From assembly GCF_025024155.1 (NCBI RefSeq), contig NW_026251710.1:434001-498000 (forward strand): DNA of 64,000 nucleotides. The letters run 5' to 3'. The first letter of the stretch is position 1. Every line of letters starts with the position of its first letter. The position numbers were made by a program, and so were the translations under genes. The notes below the pieces were generated by a model. That model made no database searches, had not been told where the DNA came from, and worked only from the letters and a program-made list of their open reading frames with translations. Origin of the DNA: Gamsiella multidivaricata. Its lineage: Eukaryota; Mortierellomycota; Mortierellomycetes; Mortierellales; Mortierellaceae. This document shows, piece by piece, positions 50,592 to 60,746 of the stretch.

Positions 50592-51710
50592 ATGGTTCAG
50601 CTCTCCATCAAGTTCGCTTCTGCCCTCGTCCTCGCAGCCTTCTCTGCCCAAGCCGCTCCCCTGGTTGCGCGTCAATGTGCCGGTGGTCAATGCGCGCAGA
50701 GCGCCAGCTCTGGTAACGTAGATCTTGCCTCGACCACCAACATTACCCCTGTGACCAATGTCACCCCTGTCACCCGCCTGCAGCCGTACGTTCACGCCTA
50801 CGCCCCCATCGTTGAGTCTGACTGCTACCCTGGATCCTTCGGAGGCCTCGGAGGCCTTGCAGGTCAGGGTCTCCTCGGTACCCCTGCCTTCGGTACTGCT
50901 GGTCTCGGTGCCTCCGGTCTTCTCGGTACCCCTGCCTTCGGTGCTGCTGGCCTTGGCGCCTCCGGTCTTCTCGGTGCTCCCGGTCCCGGCGTGAGTCTCT
51001 TGCGCAACCGTTTCATGAAGCGTCAAGCTCCTCAGGCCCAGTCCCAGGCTCCGGATCAGGGCAACCTCCTCTTCAGTCAGTTCCAGTCCGGTGCTACCTG
51101 CTCAGCTCAGAATGGTCAGAGCTGCGATACCTCTGTGCCCGCTTCGACCGTCGATCTGGGATCTCAAGTCGCCATCCAGCCCACGACCCAAGTCCTTCCC
51201 TCGACTACCTACCAGAACCAGGTCCAATCGCTCGATACCAACATCCAGGCTACCCCTGCCCAATCCAACTCGCTGCCCCAGCAGAACGTGAACCTCGGCT
51301 CGAATGTCTCCATTCAGCCCACGACTCAGGTCTTGCCCCAGACTACCTACCAACCCACGGTCAACCAGCTCACAACCTCGGTCCAGGCTACTCCCCAGCA
51401 GGACCAGTCCCTGCCTCAATCGAGCGTCCAGCTTGGATCGCATGTCAGCATTACGCCCATGGTCCAGGTTCGCCCGATCACGACCTTCCAGCCCTCGATC
51501 CAGTCCTTGCCCTTCATCATCAACGCGGCCCCATGCTCCACCGTTGACCTTGCTCAGCCCGGAGGTGCAGCGCAGATGACCGGCATCTCCAACATGCAGC
51601 AGCAGCAGCAGGTTGGCGGTGACTTTGCCCAGGGTCAGCAGAACGCTCAGGGCAATATTGGCGCCCCCATTGCCCAGAGCCAGGTCCAAGCTGGCGCTGG
51701 GTGCGCGTAG
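50592..51710 (+). CDS. Secreted internally repetitive protein
   Basis: Intronless 372-residue protein starting MVQLSIKFASALVLAAFSAQ, a clear signal peptide cleaved after AQA. Two repeat regions are visible. The first (about 90-135) has near-identical copies of LLGTPAFGxAGLGASG. The second (about 175-310) has three copies of a roughly 45-residue unit built on VxLGSxVxIQPTTQVLP followed by TTYQ and QATP. An isolated dibasic site in RFMKRQAP, between the regions, fits Kex2 cleavage. Cysteines occur near both ends (RQCAGGQCAQ, GATCSAQNGQSCD, PCSTVD, GAGCA). Codon use is strongly C-biased, indicating high expression. It recalls fungal repellent or kexin-processed surface proteins, but I cannot name the family. 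Confidence 0.82.
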   Translation: MVQLSIKFASALVLAAFSAQAAPLVARQCAGGQCAQSASSGNVDLASTTNITPVTNVTPVTRLQPYVHAYAPIVESDCYPGSFGGLGGLAGQGLLGTPAFGTAGLGASGLLGTPAFGAAGLGASGLLGAPGPGVSLLRNRFMKRQAPQAQSQAPDQGNLLFSQFQSGATCSAQNGQSCDTSVPASTVDLGSQVAIQPTTQVLPSTTYQNQVQSLDTNIQATPAQSNSLPQQNVNLGSNVSIQPTTQVLPQTTYQPTVNQLTTSVQATPQQDQSLPQSSVQLGSHVSITPMVQVRPITTFQPSIQSLPFIINAAPCSTVDLAQPGGAAQMTGISNMQQQQQVGGDFAQGQQNAQGNIGAPIAQSQVQAGAGCA

Positions 51711-52522
51711 ACGCATACACTTTTCTTTTTTTTGAAATGGTCGTCTTGATCGCGTCTTCAGTTCGCGATTGACGCTGGATTGGTCAGTTACCGCGAGAGA
51801 AGCAGATGAACTCTAGTAGTAGCATTATGTTCTCATAGCATCTCGTGAATAAAAAAAAGAAAGAAGGAAAAAAAAAAAAAAGATGATTCTCTGACCCTTT
51901 AACCCACATTGCGACTTGAGCATGCGAGTTACTCAAGCACTCAGAGATACTCGGATCCTAATAATACCGGCCTGACTTATTTTTTTTAAAAATACCACCT
52001 TTTTTTGTCTTGGACTTTGTTCTAAAGACATACCCAGGGCAGTTTAGGTGCTCGAGAACCATATCGACAAAGTCGACAGAGTATAGGACTGAATGTTCCA
52101 GCCTTGATACTTTCCAGTCCTCTGCTGATAACGTCCCTGTCGAGCGGATCCTTTGCAAGGGGACGAAATTGTCTGCTGGGAGAGGAGGGGGAGGAGGAGG
52201 GGAGGGGGGATGCAGGACGCGTTCGTGCACGCTATCAGCGTCTAGACGCGAAGGGCGCGCTTCCAGCATCTGTCACCTGATAAAAGAAACTAATCTTTTT
52301 TTTTTGTGGCGGGCAAAGAGAAGCAGCTCTCAATTGCTTCTTTGGCTTCTCCTTCCTCCCTCACACCTTTCTTTCCTCTTTGCTCATCCCATCCCCACCA
52401 CCGCTCTTTCATCTTTCACTCCTCCGCAGCTCTCCGTTGCCTTTCTTACCCTTTCTTTATTTTGTTTTCGCTCTCTTTCATATCTCTTTCATCCCTTTAA
52501 CTGATTCTCACCCCAGAGCAGC
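51711..52522. other. Intergenic region, secreted protein 3' flank to SR gene promoter
   Basis: The 3' flank has AATAAAAAAAAG at 51848. A minus-strand frame at 52269-51958 encodes 103 residues with a proline run, and no family was recognised. The stretch 52360-52500 is a T/C-rich leader for the SR protein gene. Confidence 0.45.
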
Positions 52523-54846
52523 ATGACTACCCGCGTATACCTGGGTCATCTCGCAAGAGATGCCTCCGACAGAGACGTCGAGGGTCTCTTCAAGAACTAC
52601 GGGCGGATCCGCGAGGTGACCCTGAAAAACGGGTTTGGATTCGTCGAATTCGCAGATGCAAAGGACGCGGAAGATGCTGTGCATGACTTTCATAGCAAGG
52701 AATTCATGGGCGAGAGGTAAAGAAAAAAAAAAAAAAAAAAAAAAAAAAACAAGAAAAAGGTCGCCACTTTATCTCGCCGACCCTGCTGGTCTTCCCAAAC
52801 CATGTGGTTATCGAGACTCACCATGAGGCGTATTAACTTGGCCCTTTTTTTTAATATAAAAAAAAATCCCTTTCGATGAATATAGACTGGTCGTGGAACT
52901 TGCCCGGGGCGACCGCAGACGTGAAGGACGCAAGGATGACCGAGACGGAAGGTAACGTACGGGTGAACTATACCATCATTCTCTTGAAATGGACTATATA
53001 ATACACCCTTATTGTCTGCGGACTGAAATAGGGCGCCTTTTTTTTTGTTTTTGTTTTTGTTTGGGTTGTTGTTCTTTGTGTTCGTTTGGTAGCAATTGTG
53101 CCTGAGAATGGTTAGTCCGGCATGCACACCTACAGTGGATGAGCATCACACAGAAGCAGATACCGGCTTTGTCAATCGAACCCTTCTTTTTTCAGTCACG
53201 TCTATCACACCATTTGGGACAAATGCACAACCACCGCCAACGTGCCGTAGGGTTATTAGCCCATTACACCACCTAACAATGCTCATTCTTTTCTTTTTTT
53301 GTTCACTTTTAGATTCGGTCCACCAGAGCGCACCGAGTTCCGTCTCATTGTCGAAAATTTGGCTCATGGCACCAGCTGGCAGGTACGATAACTCTTGGGT
53401 GAAAAATTATGGTGCTCCTCCTACTCCTTCCGCGACGGGACGCTCTCCTCTTCCTCTCACCTCCTCGACAAGGGCGGCTGTCTGTCGATGGAAGGACCCT
53501 CTCAAGCCATGTGGAACTGGAAAGGGGCATACATACGGGATCCACGGAACCCTCAATGTGATGAACCCCTCCCCGGACACTGCCTCTAGATGGGAGTCCC
53601 CTCCATTGGAATCAACTGGTGGACGAAGGTCTCAGCCTTGGTTTCTTTCCATACGGATGACCAGAATCAAGCAGATACTTTGCTTATTGCCCGCCCTCGC
53701 TACGATGCCATGAAAAAAAGAAAGAAAAAAGAAGCAGCTCGGCCAGCCTACGAGCGGCTGCTGTTCTTCATGAGCAATACCATGCCTGGCTTGCTGTGCG
53801 GCCACCCTCCCCTCCCCCCCTCCTGAGGAACGGAAACCTATGCCATGTCTTTTGCCGCGAAGTGTTTTGGAACCCTAAACAACCCCTTTGCCTCTCCCTC
53901 CGCGTATCTCTCCCTCTATGTGTGCGCCTGGCTTCTTTCTCTACGACCCTCTTGGTGGCTCTACGGATGGACCTTTGTTTGCGTTCTCGTTCCTCGATGC
54001 GATTGGTCCGTTTGACCCTGAACAGGATATCAAGGATTTGATGCGCAAGGCTGGTGAGGTTACATTTGCCGATCTGAGCAAGGAGCGCGATGATGAAGGG
54101 TAAGGTCTCAGATGGCCATGCTGTTACTGTTGCTGCTGTTGTTGCTGTTGTGCGTTTTTTTATGTTGAAGACATGATATTGACACTAAATACTCTTTTCT
54201 TTGGGGGCGGGACCTATCTTGTTGATTCCGATGATGATCAGAGTGGTTGAGTTCTCGTCTGAGAAGGACGTCCAGATGGCGCTCAAGAACTTGGATGGCG
54301 AGAACCTGAGAGGCAAACCCATCTCCCTTCGCTTGGTAAATTCGACTTGTCCATGCATGCTTCTTTCTTTGACCAAGAAGGCAAGACGTCTTCTAAAATG
54401 AGCTTTCAAACTTAATTATATTCATCCCCGCTATGCTCTTTTCCCCCCCCTTTTTTTTTTCTCGTTAGTTCGACCCTGCGCGCGACAGCATCCCTCGCGA
54501 CATGGGCCGTGGACGCGATCGTGACCGTGATCGCGGCGAGTTCGGTCGCGAGCGCCGTGAGCGCGATCGATATGATGGACGTGAAGAACGTGAGCGCCGT
54601 GAACGCGATCGTCGTGGAAGGTCCCGCTCCCGTAGCCGTGACCGAAAGCGATCGCACAGCCGAGAGCGTCGTCGTTCGCGTAGCAGAGACCGTACTGGCC
54701 GGTCTGATCGTGACAGAGAGAGAGACCGTGGCGGTCGATCGGACAGGGATAGAGAGCGAGATCGCGGAGGCCGTCGACCATCGCGTAGCCCTGTCCGCAG
54801 CAAAAGTCCTGTGCGTCGACGCTCTCGCTCCATGAGCAGGGATTGA
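52523..54846 (+). CDS. SR-family splicing factor with two RRMs
   Basis: Serine/arginine-rich splicing factor of the SRSF4/5/6 and fission-yeast Srp2 type. Six exons join in phase: 52523-52716, 52886-52951, 53313-53382, 54026-54099, 54242-54335 and 54469-54846, giving 291 residues. RRM1 begins TRVYLGHLARDAS, with GFGFVEFAD as its RNP1-like strand. RRM2 is the pseudo-RRM marked by LIVENLAHGTSWQDIKDLMR, matching the invariant SWQDLKD motif. The last exon is an RS domain rich in RD, RS and RER dipeptides with tandem SDRDRERDRGG repeats, ending RRRSRSMSRD. Two introns are long (361 and 643 nt). The 643-nt one interrupts RRM2 right after SWQ, the same site as in animal SR genes. Gene product should act in spliceosome assembly and alternative splicing. 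Confidence 0.92.
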
Positions 54847-55376
54847 AAAAACGTGTAGCCGAACTGGGCGTAGCCGAACGGACATTGGGGACCTTGAAAA
54901 AAAAAAAAAAAAAAAAAATACCAGACCCACCGGATAGGATATCATTTGGGGAACATTGATAACCAAAAGAACATTGATACGATTTTAGTAACCATTATCT
55001 ACTTTTCCTCCCCATAATTTGGGAGGGAGGATCATAGGAAATTTGAATAAAATGACATTGAACAATCGAACCAGGAAGATGTTGTCAAATTGAATGGGAA
55101 GCATGCTTCTTGATGATACAAGTACAGCAGCTCTCCCTTCCCCCGGACCTTGTGGGGAGTTTTTTTTTTATTACTCGGTTTCTTTGTCCACCATGATTCC
55201 ATATCCTCTATTTTTTTTTCTTCTTCTTTTCCTGCTTAAAAATATGCTTGATGGCCATTCGCATGCCATCCTCACTTCACCTATGCCATGAAAGGGGAGG
55301 TAATAATAATAATAGCAAAAAAAAAGAAAAAAAGAAAAGTGGCGGTCCTGAGAAATACAGTTGGGATCGACATCGT
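54847..55376. other. Convergent 3' region, SR gene and NEM1
   Basis: No gene is seen. An A run lies at 54898-54918, GAATAAAATGAC at 55045 is a likely polyadenylation signal for the SR gene, and A/G-rich simple sequence lies at 55300-55340 near the NEM1 stop. Confidence 0.45.
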
Positions 55377-57576
55377 CTATATTGTGCGCAAGGAAAGAAC
55401 GGATCGGACATCTTCCGTGAAGCGAAGTGCGTCCAAGAAGGGAAGCAGATCCAGTAATGCCTCGTCATTAGGGTCATCGATCCAGCTGTCAATTGGGATG
55501 CCATTCTCTATTCATTAAAAACGAAGAGAAAGAGAAGACCCCCCCACTTTGATGTTAGTTGTTTCATGCGATATATAATAACCTCACCAAAAAAAGAAGA
55601 AAAAAATGTCCAAAGAGTTAGTTATACATGCGCATGTGCGTGCGTGCAATACCTTTGTTCAAGGAGTATGATACAGGAGAATTGTCGAGCAAACAGACCG
55701 AAGACAGGTCCGAGTCAATTACAGTCAAGTCCTTCAAGTAACTGCCATTGCGGAAGAAACATGCCTATTCCCGATGAGTGGAAGACAATCAAACAAAAGA
55801 AACAAAGAAACCATCAGCGAAAGCGACAGATGGTGGGAGAGGGGGAGAGTGAAGATGTTAAAACCCTCAATGTTTTCCTGGTTGTGTCTTTTGCATTCCA
55901 ATGATTTCCTGTGGGGGAAGTCCTCGTTGTTTTTCTTTCTTTTTCTTTTCCTTCTTCGAATCATAAATGATGTTGCAACGTACCTGGCGAAAGTAACGCT
56001 TTTCAAAAAGTGTCCGATTCTGGTCCAGCCAGTCAATAACAGGATCTGCGTATTCCGCCATCGACGCCGTGAATATCACCAGCTTGTACCATTCCGCGAC
56101 CTAGAAAAAAAAAGATAAAGAAAAAAAAAAAAAACGCATTTGTTTGCGACTTGTCAGTCAATGAAGCTATAGGATAGCAATTACTTTCATCACTCCTGAT
56201 CCTGAAAAGCAAGTCGTCCTTGCTTCTTTCTTTCTTTCTTTCTTTGCTTTTTTTTCTTTTTTTCCTGTTTTCGTTACCTTTTTCAAAAAATAATCCACAT
56301 GAGGCCGCTTATGTACATAATACAGACACGCATGCCGGTCCACGAGCACCTCGACCATATATCCCTGGGATCTCGAACCCCTCGAGGTCGAATGGATCAA
56401 GGTCTCATCCAGATCAAGCACCAGCGTCTTCTTCCGATGATGTCCCACCAGTCCTGACAACGGTCGGCTCATCGTCATCTTCTGACGCAGCCTCGTACTG
56501 TTCCTTCCGCGGACCATTCCCGTGGCCGTCATCGACATCGTTGCGGAATTATCGCCCGATCCGTCCTCTGCCATCGAGTCAGTCCCGTATCCAGAGTTTA
56601 TCAAGGCCGAGGTCGCCGTCGTCAGTGAGGGTCGTGAAGAGAGTCCACTGCTCCGCCTTGAAGAAGAAGACGTCGGCGTCGAAGACTGTGCAATCTCTTC
56701 AAGATCCGAGCGGGACTTGAACCGAGACGATCGCCTCAACATCGAATTGCCATTGTTATTGTGGTTGTTGCTGTTGTCGTTGCCGCTGCCATAGCTGTTC
56801 CCTGTGCCCGTCATGACATCGTCCTTGTTGCTGTAATTATGGATGGTCGAGATCGGAAAAGTTCCAAGATGATTATCCAGGGTATACTGCTGCAGAAACT
56901 TTTCTCCCACTGCGCCCACACCTCCATGTCCCTGTTGAGTCTCTATTCCTGTTGCTATTCCCTTGGCGCCAATACCACTGCTACTATTGATACTATTGCT
57001 GCTGTTACTGTTACTGCTACTGTTACGACGTTGTCGTCGCCCGACAAGTTTCTGAAAAGTCGCAGTGGGCAGGACAAAGAGTTGGAGTACAAACAAGTAG
57101 GTCAGATAGATGTATTTCAAAACCAAGGACCGACAGAGGGCGACCGATAGGGACGAGGCTGGGGGCGTCGATTTCGGAAACGAGGCGGTTGCTCCACTGG
57201 TCGAAGGCATGGTATTGTCACTGATGTTGTTGCTGTTGTTCGTGTTGACATCTGCAGAGGAGGTGGTGGTGGTGGTTAGAGTATGACTCAGAGTGGTACC
57301 AAGATCACTGTTGCTAGCGTTGTTTTTGTTGTTGTTGTTGTTGATCCCGAAGGTCAAAGTATCTCCGGCAGAAAGTAAGCCGACGATTGACGAAGGCTGG
57401 TATTGTTGTTGTTGTTGTTGTTGTTGTTGACGTGCTAGTGGGATATCGGTAGGAGTACGCAGTGCTGGAGAGTGAGTGAGTGTTCGCTGGTCAGTGTCCT
57501 CGAGAGAGTGCTTGATGGGCTCGTGTGAGCCGAAGGAGTAGCCGGCAGGCGAGGGTAGGTTGGAGGGCGAGATCAT
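55377..57576 (-). CDS. NEM1: Nem1-type nuclear envelope phosphatase (HAD/FCP1 fold)
   Basis: Catalytic subunit of the Nem1-Spo7 complex, which dephosphorylates the lipin Pah1 at the ER/nuclear membrane and so steers lipids toward storage. Four exons join in phase: 57576-56278, 56100-55984, 55764-55653 and 55507-55377, giving 552 residues. The N-terminal half is low complexity with polyGln and Asn runs (57290-57430). A hydrophobic pair around [20 protein letters not shown] anchors the protein. The phosphatase domain starts [14 protein letters not shown], the DxDxT motif. [54 protein letters not shown] and the end [18 protein letters not shown] with [17 protein letters not shown] are all diagnostic. 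The frame stays open upstream to 57918, but through a 30-base G run, so [10 protein letters not shown] is the better start. Confidence 0.92.
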
Positions 57577-57625
57577 TCGTCCAGGGCGAGGGGAAAGAGG
57601 GGCGCGAAGAAAAGAGCAGGGAAAA

Positions 57626-57656
<31 letters not shown>

Positions 57657-58197
57657 GGTTTCTTGGACTGCACAGAGTGAAGGAGTGGTTCCCAATGGGG
57701 AGGGGGTGATGGTTAGTCCTTTGAGGCGGGAGGGGTGAAGACGGGTAAAAAGCGAGAAAGAAAGTGAAAGTGGAAGGGAAGGACGCACCAAGCGATGAAG
57801 AAAGAAAAGGAAAGGAAAGGGGGGGTACACACCCATACACACACACAATAGCGTGTATGAAAGGATGAAGGGGATGAAGGGGATGAAGGGGATGATGACA
57901 GGGGGTTTCTGTGTTCACACTTCAGGCGATGAAGGAGTAGGATGCTCATCCGCCGCTTCCTTTTCTGGCTGATGACCGATGACCTGACCCTCCTCTTCTT
58001 CCTCCTATTCGACTTTCCATTGGTTGGGCACCCACTATGGAGATCCTTCGTCCGTATCCATCTGACATTTCCCTTTGGCACCATAGCCTCGACACTTCCT
58101 TGGACGGGATTTAAGTTTGCAATATCTATTTTATTATGATTATGATTATTGGTCCAGCATGTGCCCATGCATCGCATCGCAATTATTCACATTGCTA
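57577..58197. other. NEM1 leader and 3' flank of MID1
   Basis: Besides the G run, this holds about four copies of GGATGAAGG (57863-57896) and a G/A-rich (pyrimidine on the NEM1 strand) leader from 57700 to 57830. No other gene is seen. Confidence 0.45.
57626..57655. repeat. 30-base G homopolymer upstream of NEM1
   Basis: Thirty consecutive G on the plus strand lie 50-79 bp upstream of the NEM1 start, so the NEM1 sense strand has a C run. Such a run could form a G-quadruplex or an i-motif on the opposite strand, and is prone to length change and sequencing error. Confidence 0.85.
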
Positions 58198-60273
58198 TTA
58201 CAGGAACACCCCGCCGATCACAAGCGCTGCTGCTGCTCCAACAACCACCCGCATCATCCCCATGTCCTCCCGTTCGAACGACGATCCCGAAGACGGCACA
58301 GGAACCAGTCCCAGTCCATTGCATCTGTATCCATGTGAGTTCATATGTGCATAATTCCCTGCCATATTCTTCACCGGACAGTTGAACTCCAGGAAATTAG
58401 GACAGCTCTGCACCACATCGAAACACAGGTCGATACACGGCAGCACCTCGCCATAATCCCCCGGGTTCATCAACGAATTCTGCGAAAGTTGTGCAATTGC
58501 CCCCCTGGACGTGTTCGTGTTCCGTTCCACAATCACCGGCCCATTCGTCCTGTCGATCAGATACGGATTTTGTGCCGTATTGGGATCCGCCGTCGGTGCC
58601 ACATATCCAAGGTTGTTCTCCGTGTCCATAACATCCTCCACATCCGTGCACCGGGGGATCGACACACTGCACAGCCATCGACGGTACGCCCGTGTACAGT
58701 CCGTGCAATTGCGGATCAACGAGTACTGCGACTTGGAGCAGTCGTATTGACCAAGCACCTTCTGGAAGTTGTCCATCAAATTACTCGTAAAGTCATCATA
58801 GAAATGCTTAATGTCCTGATGGACCGTCGAATTGGCCGCTCCTCCGCCTCCAGGTAGTGTCGACTGAGGCGTGATCGGGACCGCATACGCGACCTCCTGA
58901 CAGAACTGGAGATCCGTGATCAGCACACAATTGTCGTGTCGCTTCGTCCTGAACACCGTCATCGCATAGATCTCCTCAGCTCCCGCCTGGTTCAGTACAT
59001 CCGTAATAAAGAACGCCGTGTAGTTCGTGCCCGGTGTCAAGGCCTGGATCAATACCTGTCGCCGCTGTCCATACTCCTCAAATGTTGGCTCTGGAGGCAG
59101 GATCAGCGTGCCCATGGATCCGTCCAGATTGCTGGTCCTGTTCGTCTGCGTGACAATCATGTTGGCCTTGGTCAACGGCACCGGTTGGATGGCATCAATG
59201 GCACAGAGCGAGTGTGTGAGGCCCACGGGCAAGGACGTCGAGTTGATCAGGTAAACCTTGAATGTCGGGACCGCCGTAAAGTTGTGGGTCAAGAAACTGG
59301 CGCTCGTGCTGTCCGTGTCATCCAGCACCAATCCCTGCGAGTCCTGATATCGCTGAACATATCCTAACAGTGTCCAATTGAATTTTTGCTTATGTTAGAT
59401 ACTCGACTGCCTTTGAAAAATCCTTCAAGGCTGGCTGTCCTGTTTTTTCTTACCTTGGCTCGATGCACCCACCTCCACAGCCCAGTCTCCTGTCCAAGTA
59501 CCCTGAAGAGAAGGTGCCTGCAGGCTGAAGAAAATCTCCTTGTCCGTGTAAGTGGTAAATTGGATCAGCCCCTCATTACTAGTCACCATCTGGGTCTTGG
59601 GATCCTGTCCTGGTCCTGGCAGTGGCTGGCTGGCTGAGGTCGACACATACATCACCAGGGGTGGGCATACATCAGCGCCCGACCGTGGAGCAGAGCAGGT
59701 TGACACTGAAATAAAAACCGCATAGGTTCCATTGGGAAGAGGCGAGGGCAATATAGGTGCGATTGTTCGTGTCGGTGCTGGTACCGCGGTTGAAGACGTC
59801 GGGACTGAGGACGATCCAGAGGAGGGCAATGAAGACGAGGAGGAAGAAGAAGAAATACCCGGTGCCTGTCGTTTTTGAAACGATGCAGCACCGGCACCCG
59901 GATGGAAGATGATACGCTCGAGCTGTCTCCTGACAGGGAGACTCTGGGACTGAGCAATTGCAAAGTGGTAGGTCTGCAATTGGCCCTGAGCGACCCTGTC
60001 TGCGACTACTTGTCCGTCCTGGAGTTCTCTGGTGCCTGGAGTAAGACTGATCGTAGGTGTGGGTGGAGGAGGAGATGGTATTGGCATTGGCGACGGGCCC
60101 GGTACTATGGATTTCGAGGTTGAGGTGGCGGGAGAAGTGGAGGAGGAAGGGACAGAGGAGGATGGTTGAGCTGCTGTCGATGGTATGAGGATGGTGAGGG
60201 CAAGTATGCAGAAAACGACTACCGAGGCGAGAAGCCGACAGGGTCTCTCACCCCTTTGGGCGTTGTGTAGCAT
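58198..60273 (-). CDS. MID1: Stretch-activated calcium channel subunit Mid1
   Basis: Plasma membrane and ER glycoprotein that works with Cch1 in calcium influx during mating, cold or wall stress. Two exons, 60273-59454 and 59363-58198, give 661 residues. MLHNAQRGERPCRLLASVVV leads into a signal peptide (CILALTILIPSTAA). A Ser/Pro-rich region and a C-rich lumenal domain follow, with many N-glycosylation sequons (NYTAF, NRTSN). The C-terminal part has the Mid1 cysteine pattern: CVLITDLQFCQEVAYAVP, FYDDFTSNLMDNFQKVLGQY, CTDCTRAYRRWLCSVSIPRC, LPCIDLCFDVVQSCPNFLEF and the final RVVVGAAAALVIGGVFL hydrophobic tail. The order and length match fungal Mid1. The start was chosen for the signal peptide, since the open frame runs on to 60516. 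Confidence 0.9.
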
Positions 60274-60746
60274 AGCAATAAAAGTAGATGCAAAAAAAGC
60301 AAGGAAAAAAAGCGAGCTAACGATGAAAGGTATGGAGATGTAACTAGCGGTGTGGAGGCGAAGAAGAAGGGCTCGGAATGAGACGAGGGAGAAGGAGAGG
60401 ATGCAGTGCGATGGATTGAAGGGCGCCTGATGCAGTAACGAAGGAGTGGGATTACAAAGGAAGAGTGGAGATGGAATGGAGGGAGGGCTACAAATTAAAA
60501 ACACAAATAGATACATGTCAGGAACACACCAAACCGCCTTCGCAGCTTAATGTGTGCTGGTTTCTGTTCAATTGCTTGCTTGACATTTGAACATTTGATG
60601 TGTATCCCAATACGCTCGAACAAAATCCATACAACACCAAATCATAAGTTTGTAAGTTTGTCGGAGGAGTGTGCAAAGAAAAAAATAAATAAAAATAAAC
60701 TCCTGGAAACAGGCAGCGCCCACTCATCGCACCGTTGGACCATCGC
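60274..60746. other. Divergent promoter, MID1 and MutY gene
   Basis: The two genes diverge here. There is a G/A-rich (C/T on the MID1 strand) stretch from 60340 to 60490 and AAATAAATAAAAATAAAC at 60682-60700 before the MutY start. No TATA box is certain and no further gene is seen. Confidence 0.45.

Noticed and set aside
57577..57918. N-terminal extension of NEM1 to 57918
   Set aside because: It would translate the C run as poly-Pro and the GGATGAAGG repeat as His-Pro repeats. The first plausible start is 57576.
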